Shown: positions 23,901-32,624 of the stretch, in pieces
Layout of the letters: each line of letters begins with the position of its first letter
How positions within the stretch are numbered: position 1 is the stretch's first letter
From: Planctomycetaceae bacterium
Lineage (GTDB): Bacteria; Planctomycetota; Planctomycetia; Gemmatales; Gemmataceae
DNA length: 64,000 bases
NCBI GenBank assembly: GCA_013823135.1
Contig: PNLP01000022.1
Coordinates: forward strand, 40,596-104,595
Direction of reading: 5' to 3'
Position numbers and translations under genes: made by a program
Notes under the pieces: model-generated
Databases searched by the model: none
Seen by the model: only the letters and a program-made list of their open reading frames with translations
What the model was told of the DNA's origin: nothing

Positions 23901-25775
23901 GTGTTGAGCAAGAAGATTGTCCTTTACTGTCGGTTCTCAACTGACATGCAACGGGCCGACAGTTGCGCTGACCAAGAGAGAGAGATTCGTGCCGGGCTCG
24001 TCCGGCTGGGAATCGATCCGACGGACGCTATCGTGATTCGCGACGAGGGCGAGTCTGGCACCAAGACCGCACGGGACGGATACCAGCAACTCTCCGGCAT
24101 GGTCGCCCGTGGGGAAGTCGGTGTTTTGGCTGTGGATGATCAGGCCCGCCTCACTCGAGCCGAGAACGCATTCGCTTTCATCACCGATCTGGTCTTCGCC
24201 GGCGGTCGGTTCGTCTCCACCGGGGAAAACATTGACACCTCCGTCCCGGGGTGGGAACTCCGCGTGCAGGTAATGGAACTGCACAACGGGCTGGAGATTC
24301 GCGGGCTCCGACACAAGGTTCGTCGCGGGCAGGAGGGGCGGGTTCGCGACGACGGCAGCGCCGGCGACCACCCGTTCGGGTACGACTCCTATTACGTCGA
24401 CCCGGACTGGGCCGCGCAGCTCGCCCGGCGCGGGCCGAAGCCGAAGAAGGCGCTTCGCGTCTGCGAGGAGGAAGCCAACTGGGTTCGACAGGTGTTCGTT
24501 TGGTTCGTCGCGGGTCTGTCGATCGGGTGGATCGCGCGTGAACTGACCAGGTTGAAGGTGGACAAGGGTCACCGCTCGTCCAAGCCAGGCTGGCACCACG
24601 AGGTGATTCGCCGCATGCTCACGAATACGAAGTACGTCGGCCAGTGGGTGTGGGGCAAGACGACCACGCAGCGCAACTCTCGTGGCCGGACCAAGCAGAT
24701 CGACGTTCCACACGGGGAGCGGGTCTGCCGGGAGCGGCCCGACTTGCGGATCATCGATCAGGAGTGTTGGGACCAGGCAAAGGCACGACTCGCCGTCCTC
24801 GAAGAAACCTTCGGTCGCAAGGACGGGCAGAAGGCCCGTGGTCCGAAGCCGAACCCCGCGAAGGTGTACCCGCGCTCGGCGCTCGGGGGGTTGCTGACGT
24901 GCGGCCGCTGCGGCGCGGTGATGTGGCAGCAGAAAAGAAAGGGACGGCGGTACTACGTGTGCTCGGGAGTGAAAGCAAACCGGTGCGACATGAGCACTCA
25001 GGTTCCTGCCGAGCGTGCCGAGCAGGGGTTGACGGAATTCCTCCTCGGGACGCTTAAGGCGTGGCCCGAGTGGATGAAGAACCTCTACCGGCTGACTTGT
25101 GATGCGATTCACACGGCGGCGGCTCGGGTTCCCGAGGATCGAGAGCGAGACGCCCGCCGGGGGGTCGAACTCGACCGGCAAATCGGCAATCTGGTTACGG
25201 CTCTCGCCGAGGGTAGGCTGACCAGTTCGGCCGTGTCGGATCGACTTCGCTCTGCCGAACGGGAGAAGACTGAGATCGATGTGCGACTCGCAGGGTACGC
25301 CAAGGTTACGCCCGACGCCGTGGCGTTGCCGGATGAAGCGTGGGTGTCGGAACAACTCAGGGCGTGGGCTTCCGGGACGGCCGCGGAACTCGGGGGGGAA
25401 TCGCTCTTGCGAAACGCCCTCAGCAGCGTTGTCGCCGACTCGGTGATCGCACCGGGCAAGAAAAGGGGGTTCATTCGGTTGAAATTCCGAGTGAACGCCT
25501 GGAACGCGCTCCTCGCCGCGATCGGCGACCACCTGCCCGCACGTGCACGTAATCTCGTGGCCGCACCCGATCATTCTCATCCCGACGATCCCGAGTTCAC
25601 ACTCGACCTCGGGGAACCAACGGCGATGGAGCGTTGGGCACCCCAAATCGCGACGTGGCGAACCGAGGGTGTGACCTGGGAGGAGATCGTGAGCCGCACG
25701 GGAATGGATCTCAGCCGGGTGTTCGTCGCCTGGAAGCGGTACACCGGAGCAACGGACTCTCCGCCGCCGATCTGA
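23901..25775 (+). CDS. Large serine recombinase / integrase
   Basis: 624 residues from a GTG 5 nt after GGGGAGGGA. The N-terminal resolvase domain has the catalytic Ser13 in VLYCRFSTD, DEGESGTK, and LAVDDQARLTR. The recombinase domain covers about residues 150-270 (GDHPFGYD, NTKYVGQWVWGK). A zinc ribbon follows at about 332-370 (LTCGRCGAVM...YYVCSGVKANRCDM), then a helical segment and a C-terminal extension. Such enzymes integrate phages and mobile elements at short attP/attB sites, usually adjacent to the gene. A transcription terminator follows immediately, so it is expressed apart from the cargo. Confidence 0.95.
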   Translation: MLSKKIVLYCRFSTDMQRADSCADQEREIRAGLVRLGIDPTDAIVIRDEGESGTKTARDGYQQLSGMVARGEVGVLAVDDQARLTRAENAFAFITDLVFAGGRFVSTGENIDTSVPGWELRVQVMELHNGLEIRGLRHKVRRGQEGRVRDDGSAGDHPFGYDSYYVDPDWAAQLARRGPKPKKALRVCEEEANWVRQVFVWFVAGLSIGWIARELTRLKVDKGHRSSKPGWHHEVIRRMLTNTKYVGQWVWGKTTTQRNSRGRTKQIDVPHGERVCRERPDLRIIDQECWDQAKARLAVLEETFGRKDGQKARGPKPNPAKVYPRSALGGLLTCGRCGAVMWQQKRKGRRYYVCSGVKANRCDMSTQVPAERAEQGLTEFLLGTLKAWPEWMKNLYRLTCDAIHTAAARVPEDRERDARRGVELDRQIGNLVTALAEGRLTSSAVSDRLRSAEREKTEIDVRLAGYAKVTPDAVALPDEAWVSEQLRAWASGTAAELGGESLLRNALSSVVADSVIAPGKKRGFIRLKFRVNAWNALLAAIGDHLPARARNLVAAPDHSHPDDPEFTLDLGEPTAMERWAPQIATWRTEGVTWEEIVSRTGMDLSRVFVAWKRYTGATDSPPPI

Positions 25776-25804
25776 TGGTAGCCGATTCTCAAGCAGCACC
25801 CCGA

Positions 25805-25830
25805 GGCCCGGCTTTTGCCGGGCCGTTTTC
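25805..25830 (+). terminator. Intrinsic terminator after the recombinase
   Basis: GGCCCGGC, TTTT loop, GCCGGGCC, then GTTTTCG. It lies 30 bp past the recombinase stop. Confidence 0.85.
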
Positions 25831-25872
25831 GTTCATCACTTTATTCGATCCAAACGCACAAAGGAGGGACGG

Positions 25873-26070
25873 ATGCACAACTGGTGGAATCAGTGGGCCA
25901 CGCAAATCGCCAGGATTTTGGCCGAGTGGTGGCTTCTGTCAAAGTCCGATCGCCACGAACCGGGTGGGTACGAACCCGGAGGCCGGTTGTCGGACGATTC
26001 CAGAAACCCGGAAGCCGATCCGAACTCGAGCAACGGCCTCGGTTCAAAGGAGCAGAAGCCGCCCACTTGA
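25873..26070 (+). CDS. Small hypothetical protein, 65 aa
   Basis: MHNWWNQWATQIARILAEWW at the start is a Trp-rich amphipathic helix; the rest is Gly/Pro/Asp/Ser-rich and probably disordered. The main support is a very strong AAGGAGGGA 4-5 nt before the ATG and a position bracketed by two intrinsic terminators (25805 and 26117), as expected for a single small transcription unit. No homology recognised. Confidence 0.45.
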   Translation: MHNWWNQWATQIARILAEWWLLSKSDRHEPGGYEPGGRLSDDSRNPEADPNSSNGLGSKEQKPPT

Positions 26071-26116
26071 GATGGTTGGGTCTTGCTCGCACTTCGGTCG
26101 TATTCACCATATCCCA

Positions 26117-26160
26117 CCGCCCCGGTCGGCCTCGTGCCGACCGGGGCGGCTCCATTTTTT
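26117..26160 (+). terminator. Strong intrinsic terminator
   Basis: CCGCCCCGGTCGGC pairs with GCCGACCGGGGCGG around a 5-nt loop, followed by TCCATTTTTT. It lies between the 65-aa gene and the GP88-like gene. Confidence 0.9.
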
Positions 26161-26174
26161 GAGAGGAGCTTGTT

Positions 26175-26876
26175 GTGCTCACGAGAGGCAATTACAAACT
26201 CGGCCAAGATCGGATCTGGAGTTTCTCGCTGCCGTCGGGAACCACCGAGACCTGTCCGGGCATGACGCCGACGTGCGGGAGTCACTGCTACGCCGTTGCA
26301 CTGGAACGGTACCGGCCGGCGACGGCCAACGCCTACCGGCGGAACCTCGAACTGTCTCAACGCCGCGACTTCGCCCGGCGCGTGCGGGCGTTCATCGTCG
26401 CGCACGAGATCCGCATTGTTCGCATTCACGTCGGGGGAGATTTTTATTCACCACGGTATGCCCGCACGTGGCTCCGCATCGTGCGGCGCTTGCCACGGGT
26501 GACGTTCTACTTCTACACACGCGCCTGGAGGGTTCTGGCGATCCGTGCGGTCATCAACCGCATGGCCGCTCTGGCGAATTGCGTGGCCTGGTTCTCGGCC
26601 GATCGTGACACCGGGGTGCCCGCGGACGTGCCGCCACGAGTCCGGGTGGCGTGGTTGATGACGGCACCCGATGACACGCCGCCCGCCTCCACAAACCTGA
26701 TCTTCCGGGTTCGGCGACTTCGCCGTGTGCCACACCCGACCGGGGGTTCGCCGGTGTGCCCGAACGAGAACGGTGCCGTGCGGGCACGTCCGACGACTTG
26801 CGAGGTGTGCGGACGCTGCTGGCGGCCGACACCCGGTGGCCGCTTTCCGCTGCCCGTCATCCAGCCTGACCTGTGA
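26175..26876 (+). CDS. Phage GP88-like protein
   Basis: 233 residues from a GTG behind GAGAGGAGC. The N-terminal KLGQDRIWSFSLPSG and the Cys cluster TCPGMTPTCGSHCYA match the layout of actinophage gene-product-88 proteins. The rest includes IRIVRIHVGGDFYSP and further Cys residues in the C-terminal CEVCGRC. The spacing of cysteines suggests a bound metal or iron-sulfur centre; the biochemical role is not established. It is found mainly in phages and mobile elements, which supports the element call. Its stop overlaps a GTG of the next gene's frame. Confidence 0.7.
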   Translation: MLTRGNYKLGQDRIWSFSLPSGTTETCPGMTPTCGSHCYAVALERYRPATANAYRRNLELSQRRDFARRVRAFIVAHEIRIVRIHVGGDFYSPRYARTWLRIVRRLPRVTFYFYTRAWRVLAIRAVINRMAALANCVAWFSADRDTGVPADVPPRVRVAWLMTAPDDTPPASTNLIFRVRRLRRVPHPTGGSPVCPNENGAVRARPTTCEVCGRCWRPTPGGRFPLPVIQPDL

Positions 26877-26905
26877 CCAACCCGTTCGACGGAGAGGAGG
26901 TGGTT

Positions 26906-27679
26906 GTGACTGTCGAATTGCAGAACCTTGTCTTGACCCGCCCGCTGTGCGTGATCGATTTGGAGTCGACGGGTACGGATGTTCGAGAGGACCGCCTCAT
27001 CGAGATCGCCGTGCTCACCGCTCGCCCGGACCGGTCGATCTCGTCCTACGTGCGGCGGGTGAACCCCGGACTCCCAATTCCGTCGGCGGCGACCGCCGTC
27101 CACGGGATTCGCGACGCGGACGTTGCGAACTCGCCGACCTTCGCGACGGTCGCCCCGGAACTGTCTGCCTTACTCGACGGGTGCGATCTCGCGGGCTTTG
27201 GCATCGCCGGATTCGACCTGCCACTACTGGTCGCCGAGTTCGCGCGGGCGGGTCGGCCGTTTCTTCTCGCGGGTCGGGCCGTGATCGACGCCCTGGCCGT
27301 CTTCCGCCGCCGCGAACCTCGCGACCTGACCGCGGCCGTCCGCCTTTATCGAGGCGAGGACCGCTGCGGGGCTCACACGGCCCTCGCGGACGCGACGAAC
27401 GCGCTGGCGGTTCTCGACGCCCAGGTCCATCGGTACGGTTTGCCACGGAGTCCCGCCGAACTCCACGCGGCGCTCGTGGACGTGGACGTTGGCGGAGCCT
27501 TCCGCCGGGGCCCGGACGGCGAAGTCGTGCTGTCGTTCGGAAAGTATCGCGGCCGGCCCCTCGCCGGGGTCGCGGCGGAAGACCCGGGTTACCTGCGGTG
27601 GGTCCTCCGCCAGCCGTTTCTCGACGACGCCCACGCACTGGTACGGGCCGCCCTCACCGCCCGTTTCGTTCCGTCGTGA
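26906..27679 (+). CDS. DEDDh 3'-5' exonuclease with DUF3820-like C-terminal domain
   Basis: 257 residues. Exo I is DLESTG (Asp and Glu of the first motif), Exo II lies in LAGFGIAGFDLPLL, and Exo III is HTALADA, the DEDDh His-x4-Asp. This is the DnaQ/RNase T fold. The C-terminal part, SFGKYRGRPL followed by YLRWVLRQ, looks like DUF3820, a short domain often attached to exonucleases. Start: GTG at 26906, 5 nt after GGAGAGGAGG; the frame also opens at 26873 (GTGA overlap). The likely role is proofreading or nucleic-acid trimming for the element. Confidence 0.85.
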   Translation: MTVELQNLVLTRPLCVIDLESTGTDVREDRLIEIAVLTARPDRSISSYVRRVNPGLPIPSAATAVHGIRDADVANSPTFATVAPELSALLDGCDLAGFGIAGFDLPLLVAEFARAGRPFLLAGRAVIDALAVFRRREPRDLTAAVRLYRGEDRCGAHTALADATNALAVLDAQVHRYGLPRSPAELHAALVDVDVGGAFRRGPDGEVVLSFGKYRGRPLAGVAAEDPGYLRWVLRQPFLDDAHALVRAALTARFVPS

Positions 27680-27763
27680 ACAATTCGCTTCTTTCGTGGT
27701 CGCTCGTGGCGATCACTTCATTCTCTCGGAGGGTACACGCCCCGTCCGGTCCTTCCGGAGCAA

Positions 27764-27931
27764 ATGGGCCTCTCACTGTTCTTACCCGCCGCTGCGGACA
27801 AGGCGGTTGTTGATGCCGCCCGAGCCGCTCTCGATGACTCCCCGTTTCTCGACTCCGTGCACGCAGACGTCCGCAACGTCCTCGACGCGGTGCCCGCTCT
27901 GGCCACTCTTTCGGTTGCCGTGGGCTGGTGA
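27764..27931 (+). CDS. Possible small protein, 55 aa
   Basis: MGLSLFLPAAADKAVVDAAR begins a 55-codon frame that reads as one amphipathic helix followed by VLDAVPALATLSVAVGW. It fills the gap between the exonuclease and the MoxR gene and ends 59 bp before the MoxR start. GGAG lies only 3 nt before the ATG, which is short. No family recognised. Confidence 0.35.
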   Translation: MGLSLFLPAAADKAVVDAARAALDDSPFLDSVHADVRNVLDAVPALATLSVAVGW

Positions 27932-27990
27932 CTCTCACCGGCCCTCCTTCGTCCTTCTCAATCAACACCTAACCACGGGAGGCATTCTTC

Positions 27991-29106
27991 ATGCCCAGCG
28001 ATCCGCTCCGCACCAAGTTCATGGCCGTCCGCGCCGCGTTGTCTTCGTCCCTCGTGGAACGCGAAGACGAGATCGACCTGTGCCTCACGGCGCTCGTCGC
28101 CCGCGAGCACGTTCTGTTCGTCGGCCCGCCGGGGCTCGCCAAGAGTGCGCTGCTCGACGGCTTGCTCGCCTGTGCCACCGGCACCAAGTTCTCCATCCTC
28201 ATGACCAAGTACACCCAACCCGAGGAGATTTTTGGACCCGTCAGTCTTTCGGCACTGAAGGCCGACCGGTACGTCCGCGTCACGACCGGCCGAGTCCCCG
28301 AGGCGGAATTCTTGTTCGCCGACGAAATCTTCAAGGCGAGCAGCGCGATCCTGAACACGCTCCTCCGAATCCTGAACGAGCGCACGTTCGACGCGGGCGA
28401 CGGGGCGGCCCGGCGGGTGCCGCTACGATTGTGTGTCGCGGCCGGTAACGAGTGGCCCGATCCGGAAAGCGGCAAGGAACTCGCGGCGGCGTTCGATCGC
28501 TTCTTGTTGCGGAAGGCGGTGCAGCCCGTGCGGTCGGCAACGGGTCGTTCGCGGCTGTTGTGGGAGACGCGACCCCTGCCGCGAGTCGAGCACCCTCTCG
28601 CTCCTGCCGATCTCGATGCGGCATCCGCTGCGTCCACCGCGTTGCCCTGGACCAGGGAGGCCAGGGAGTCACTCGAAACCATTCTGAGGGAGTTGGCGAA
28701 GGAAGGGGTCCGGCCCGGCGACCGAAGGCAGTTCAAGACGGTGAACGTGGTGCGGGCGTTTGCCTGGCTCGGCGGTGCCGACGCCGTGCGTCCCGAACAC
28801 CTCGAGGTGGCCCAACACAGTTTGTGGGATTCACCCGAGGGCCAACCCCAGAAGGTCGCCCAGGTGATCGCGCGGGTTGCCAACCCCGCGGCAATGCGGG
28901 TGACGCAACTGCTCCTGGAAGTGGAGAACGTTGTCGCGGACACCGACACGCGGAACCTCGCGGACGCCGCCAAGGCGGCCGCGAAGTTGGGCGAGGTTGA
29001 GAAGCAACTCGGCAGTATGAGCGGCAGTGGTCGCGTCGAGAAGGCGCGGGCCTACGTGAAAGACCAGCTCAAGAAACTCAAACTCGCCAGCATCGAGGCC
29101 CTGTGA
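27991..29106 (+). CDS. MoxR-family AAA+ ATPase, RavA-like
   Basis: 371 residues. Walker A is GPPGLAKSA near residue 49, followed by FSILMTKYTQPEEIFGPVSL, Walker B with LFADEIFKASSAILNTLLRILNE split over sensor elements, and AAGNEWPD as sensor 1. The order and wording closely follow RavA of enterobacteria. The C-terminal 150 residues form a helical region ending in Lys-rich helices (KDQLKKLKL). MoxR ATPases are chaperone-like and usually pair with a VWA protein, present here two genes downstream. GGGAGG precedes the ATG. Confidence 0.9.
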   Translation: MPSDPLRTKFMAVRAALSSSLVEREDEIDLCLTALVAREHVLFVGPPGLAKSALLDGLLACATGTKFSILMTKYTQPEEIFGPVSLSALKADRYVRVTTGRVPEAEFLFADEIFKASSAILNTLLRILNERTFDAGDGAARRVPLRLCVAAGNEWPDPESGKELAAAFDRFLLRKAVQPVRSATGRSRLLWETRPLPRVEHPLAPADLDAASAASTALPWTREARESLETILRELAKEGVRPGDRRQFKTVNVVRAFAWLGGADAVRPEHLEVAQHSLWDSPEGQPQKVAQVIARVANPAAMRVTQLLLEVENVVADTDTRNLADAAKAAAKLGEVEKQLGSMSGSGRVEKARAYVKDQLKKLKLASIEAL

Positions 29107-29240
29107 AACGGTCGGTGTCTGCTCGTTCCACTTTCACAGCCCGCCACCGGGAAGAAGTCGTTGCCGAACACGGAGCACGCCCCGATCACGCGGCGCGGCC
29201 AGACCAACCTCCGATCGCCAACCCGTCACCGAGGAGAACA

Positions 29241-29615
29241 ATGTCCGACGAGGAAGATCTGATTTTCCGTTACACCCGGGCCGACGCACTCGCGGACGGG
29301 GTGCTGGTGGACGTCACCGCCACCGCCCGGGAAGCGGGAATCCGACACCCGACGGCCGTCACGCAAGCCGTGTTCGAGCGGTGCGTCCGCGTTCCCGAAG
29401 GGGTCGGCGGCCAGGACGAGGCCGGAAGAACTTGGGACGTGCTGTGGATGCTTCGGCTCGCCGTCGCGCGTTCGTCGGGTGGAGAGTTGCTTCTCTACAC
29501 CGTTCTCGTCCGGAACGACGCAACCGGCCCTCGACCCGTGCAACTCAAGGCACTCTGCCACCCCGGTGATGACGCAAAGCCCGTCATCACCATCCTCATG
29601 CCCGAGGAAGATTGA
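29241..29615 (+). CDS. DUF6573-like protein
   Basis: 124 residues beginning MSDEEDLIFRYTRADALADG. The sequence LVDVTATAREAGIRHPTAVT, GQDEAGRTWDVLWMLRLA and the ending VITILMPEED fit a small family (DUF6573) known from plasmids, phages and conjugative elements; the name is from memory. It is an alpha/beta protein without a signal peptide. GAGGAG lies at good distance before the ATG. It sits between the MoxR and VWA genes, so it may be a substrate or adaptor of that pair. Confidence 0.7.
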   Translation: MSDEEDLIFRYTRADALADGVLVDVTATAREAGIRHPTAVTQAVFERCVRVPEGVGGQDEAGRTWDVLWMLRLAVARSSGGELLLYTVLVRNDATGPRPVQLKALCHPGDDAKPVITILMPEED

Positions 29616-29853
29616 CGGGATTCCGACCCAGGAACAGAGGGTAACCGGATGGGTACGCGCACGATGCCTCACGCCGAAAGCGACTGACGCTTCGCGAGTT
29701 CAAACCCGTAGCCAGCCACTGCCAAAAGGTGGTCGAAGCCCTTTGCTCGGGGAAGGGAGTCGACATTCAATTCGACCGGGACGACCTGAACTCGCGACGT
29801 CTGCCGATCCGATTCCTCCACCGAACCACTTCCCCACTTTCCCAAGGAGAGAC

Positions 29854-31299
29854 ATGAATTTGAATGAACTGCTGAGGATGCTTGACCTGAGTGGCAAGCC
29901 GCCTCGACCGCCCGACCAGACGCTGCCGATCACTCCGCTCGGTGTGACGCCACGCGAGGCAGGCACTGCGACCGAAGCGAACAGCCCGACGGCACTCGCC
30001 GTCGACGAGTGGGGGTTGCGTCGGGGTCGCGATCTCATCGCCGAGAGCGAGCGTTTGAAGAAAGCCGGCATCGACGAGTTTGCCGCGTCCGACTTTTTTG
30101 CGGTCGCGTTTGAACCCGACCCGACATTGCTGCCCGCGTGCAGTGATTCGCGGCGGCATGAGTTTCTGGCGCTGTTGCTCGGGACGCCGGACTATCACGC
30201 CTTACACGCCGACACGCAACTCGACGACACGGCGTCTTCGATCGCCGCAACCCACTTCGCCGAGCAGTTTGCTCAACTCAAAAAGGAGGAGTCCAGAGAG
30301 CCGTCGCGTGTGAGAGCGTCAGCCGCGGGAAGCGCCGGCACGACCGGTTCAAGTAACGAGGGCGAGGAACTGAGACGCGAGATGGCGGCCTTGCGTGCGG
30401 TCGGCAAGGCGGTCGCCGAAGCCGAGAAGGAGGTCACGGAACTGAAGGAATCGGCGGCGGCACTCGGGATGGGACCGGGCGAGCCCGGCTCCAATGATCC
30501 GACAGCCATCGCGGCGCTGTTCAAGCGGGTTCGCGGCGACCGGAGTTTGAAGAAGATCTGCGATCTGGCGGGTCGGTTCCGAAGGGTGGCGCAGTCGAAG
30601 CAACGGATGAGGTCGGCTCACGGGAGCGACGAGGTGGTCGGAATCGAGCCGGGTGGCGATCTCGGTCGTGTGCTGCCTTCGGAACTGGTGAAACTCGCGT
30701 TGCCCGAACTGGAACTGGACACGCTCCGCCGGTTCGCCGAGCGACAACTCCTCTGCCGAGAGGTGCGATCGGTCGAGCCGGTCGGGAAGGGGCCGATTAT
30801 CGTCGTAACTGATGAGAGTGGGAGTATGGAAGGGAGCCGCGTACACGCCGCAAAGGCGCTCGCACTGGCGCTCGCGTGGATCGCCCGGCGTCAACGCCGC
30901 TGGGTGGGCCTGCTGGCTTACAGCGGCGAATCTGGGGAACGGCTCCTCGCCTTGCCTCCGGGTCGCTGGGACGAGTTGGCCCTGTGCGTCTGGCTCGCGG
31001 CCTTCATCGGAAAAGGGAGCGAACTGGACGTGCCGTTGCGGGAATTGCCCCGCATGTATCGCGAGATCGGTGCCCCGACGGGTAAGACCGACGTTGTCAT
31101 GATCACGGACTGCCGGTGTCGCATTCCCGTGCTGGTCCGCGAGACGTTCAACGCCTGGAAGAAGTCGGTGACGGCGCACGTTCTTACGCTCGTGATCGGC
31201 GACAACCCCGGCGACCTCGAACACGTCAGTGACGAGGTGTTCCGCGTGGGTGTCCTCGATCCCCTGTCCGATCCCGTCGGCCGCATCCTCTCGATCTGA
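29854..31299 (+). CDS. VWA-domain protein, ViaA-like partner of the MoxR ATPase
   Basis: 481 residues starting after AAGGAGA. An N-terminal helical region is followed by a linker (about 150-165), a charged coiled-coil segment (about 168-205), a second helical region with LPSELVKLALPELELDTL, and a C-terminal von Willebrand A domain. The MIDAS motif is TDESGSMEGS (about residues 318-327), with the conserved Thr in GAPTGKTD and an Asp in VMITDC. This helical-then-VWA layout is that of ViaA, the RavA partner. Together with the upstream ATPase it probably remodels a protein complex; the target is unknown. Confidence 0.87.
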   Translation: MNLNELLRMLDLSGKPPRPPDQTLPITPLGVTPREAGTATEANSPTALAVDEWGLRRGRDLIAESERLKKAGIDEFAASDFFAVAFEPDPTLLPACSDSRRHEFLALLLGTPDYHALHADTQLDDTASSIAATHFAEQFAQLKKEESREPSRVRASAAGSAGTTGSSNEGEELRREMAALRAVGKAVAEAEKEVTELKESAAALGMGPGEPGSNDPTAIAALFKRVRGDRSLKKICDLAGRFRRVAQSKQRMRSAHGSDEVVGIEPGGDLGRVLPSELVKLALPELELDTLRRFAERQLLCREVRSVEPVGKGPIIVVTDESGSMEGSRVHAAKALALALAWIARRQRRWVGLLAYSGESGERLLALPPGRWDELALCVWLAAFIGKGSELDVPLRELPRMYREIGAPTGKTDVVMITDCRCRIPVLVRETFNAWKKSVTAHVLTLVIGDNPGDLEHVSDEVFRVGVLDPLSDPVGRILSI

Positions 31300-31377
31300 C
31301 TCCGCCCGTGGTCAGAACTTGTCACCCGGCGGGTGTGCCGCCGGGTTGTTTCCCGTTCCCCAATGCAGGAAGAACTC

Positions 31378-32247
31378 ATGACCGCAATGACGGCCCCGTT
31401 GCCCATTTCCGTGGGGACTGGCACTCGCTTGTTGGGTGAGGTGATCGCCTGGGCGTGCCCCGGCCTCACCGTTCCTCACACTTTGCTCGTCGCGGCGCTC
31501 GAAGCCGCGGAATTGGACCCGGGCGTCGCCCGGGAACTGGCACCTCGGCACGCCTTCGCACGGGCGTGTCGCGTGCTGAGCGATCGGCGGATCATCCGGC
31601 CGGTTGCCGAAGACGCGACGACGATCAAGTTTCAGTTCACGGCCGAGAGTCGCGAGGGCGACCGGTTCGAGTACACGCTCGAAACCATGCTCACCCTCGA
31701 CAAGCAAACGGGCGCGGTGACGTGCGAACTGCCCGGCCTCGCGACACTGGCCCAGGAAGAACTCGACCGCTGCGTCGCCGTTCGGACCGGCTCCGACGTC
31801 ACACGGGTGATCCAGAAACTCTTCGAGCGGCAGGCGGATCTCTTCCCGATCCGCCCGCAAGGCGGCACGTACTTCACGCCGATCCGCCACGTGGAATTCG
31901 TGGACAAGATCCAGGACTTGCTCAATCGGGTGGGCGGGCGGTTGCTGCGCTTTCCCGTGCCAGCGGGCACACCCGAGGGCAATCGCAGTGTGACGCAAGC
32001 CGTGGCCGATGGGCTCGCCGCCGTGGTCGCCGAACACCGGCAAGCGGTGGCTCAGTTCGGCACGGACACGCGATCCGACACGCTCGAGCGCGCCGCCGAG
32101 AAGATCCGCTCGACGCGCTTCAAAATCCAGGCGTATGCCGAATACCTCGCTGGCGAAAAAGCCAGTCTCGACCGGGCACTCCAGGCCGCTTCCGACGAGT
32201 TGCGTGCCAAGGTCGAGCAGATCGCCGGTGAGCCCGTCCTCGCGTGA
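31378..32247 (+). CDS. DUF6744-like protein
   Basis: 289 residues. The segments GGTYFTPIRHVEFVDKIQDLL, here read as a strand-helix unit around residue 160, and a long C-terminal coiled-coil region (KIRSTRFKIQAYAEYLAGEK) resemble DUF6744, a family of mobile-element proteins next to MoxR/VWA genes; name from memory. Mixed alpha/beta N-terminal half, no signal peptide. The start at 31378 follows AGGAAG. It is part of the same-strand run after the VWA gene and is followed by a hairpin terminator. Confidence 0.65.
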   Translation: MTAMTAPLPISVGTGTRLLGEVIAWACPGLTVPHTLLVAALEAAELDPGVARELAPRHAFARACRVLSDRRIIRPVAEDATTIKFQFTAESREGDRFEYTLETMLTLDKQTGAVTCELPGLATLAQEELDRCVAVRTGSDVTRVIQKLFERQADLFPIRPQGGTYFTPIRHVEFVDKIQDLLNRVGGRLLRFPVPAGTPEGNRSVTQAVADGLAAVVAEHRQAVAQFGTDTRSDTLERAAEKIRSTRFKIQAYAEYLAGEKASLDRALQAASDELRAKVEQIAGEPVLA

Positions 32248-32269
32248 GGTCGATGAAGAACGTTACCGG

Positions 32270-32292
32270 GCCGACTCGATGGTCGAGTCGGC
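32270..32292 (+). terminator. Hairpin terminator
   Basis: GCCGACTCGA, TGG loop, TCGAGTCGGC, followed by CTTCTTCATT. It lies 23 bp after the DUF6744-like stop and separates it from the next gene. Confidence 0.7.
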
Positions 32293-32315
32293 CTTCTTCA
32301 TTCCAGGAGGATCTG

Positions 32316-32603
32316 ATGACGAGTTGCGGTGCGCGTGCGCGAGACCGGACGGTGTTCTTCGTGGCCAATCCCGTGTTGTGGCCCGCCTGGCCATTCCTGC
32401 CCCTGGTTCGACGCACCAGCGGCCACGAGGAGCTGGGCGTTCTGTTCGACTCTCGCTCGGCGGGCCTGACGGGATACTCGGCAACGGTGTTCGCCACAAA
32501 TTTGTTCACGCTACCCGCCAAGTTGAACGAGTTCCTGGCGTTGCCTCACGAAACCTTCGACTCGGCCGAAGAACTGGTTGATGCCAACTGGCTTGTTGAT
32601 TGA
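32316..32603 (+). CDS. Hypothetical protein, 95 aa
   Basis: Starts 6 nt after CCAGGAGG, a near-perfect ribosome site. RTVFFVANPVLWPAWPFLPLVRR followed by ELGVLFDSRSAGLTGYSATVF suggests a compact beta-rich protein; the C-terminus is acidic (FDSAEELVDANWLVD). No named family recognised. The next gene (clamp-like) starts 22 bp downstream, so the two are probably co-expressed. Confidence 0.7.
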   Translation: MTSCGARARDRTVFFVANPVLWPAWPFLPLVRRTSGHEELGVLFDSRSAGLTGYSATVFATNLFTLPAKLNEFLALPHETFDSAEELVDANWLVD

Positions 32604-32624
32604 ACCCACAGGAGAGGAATTCCC

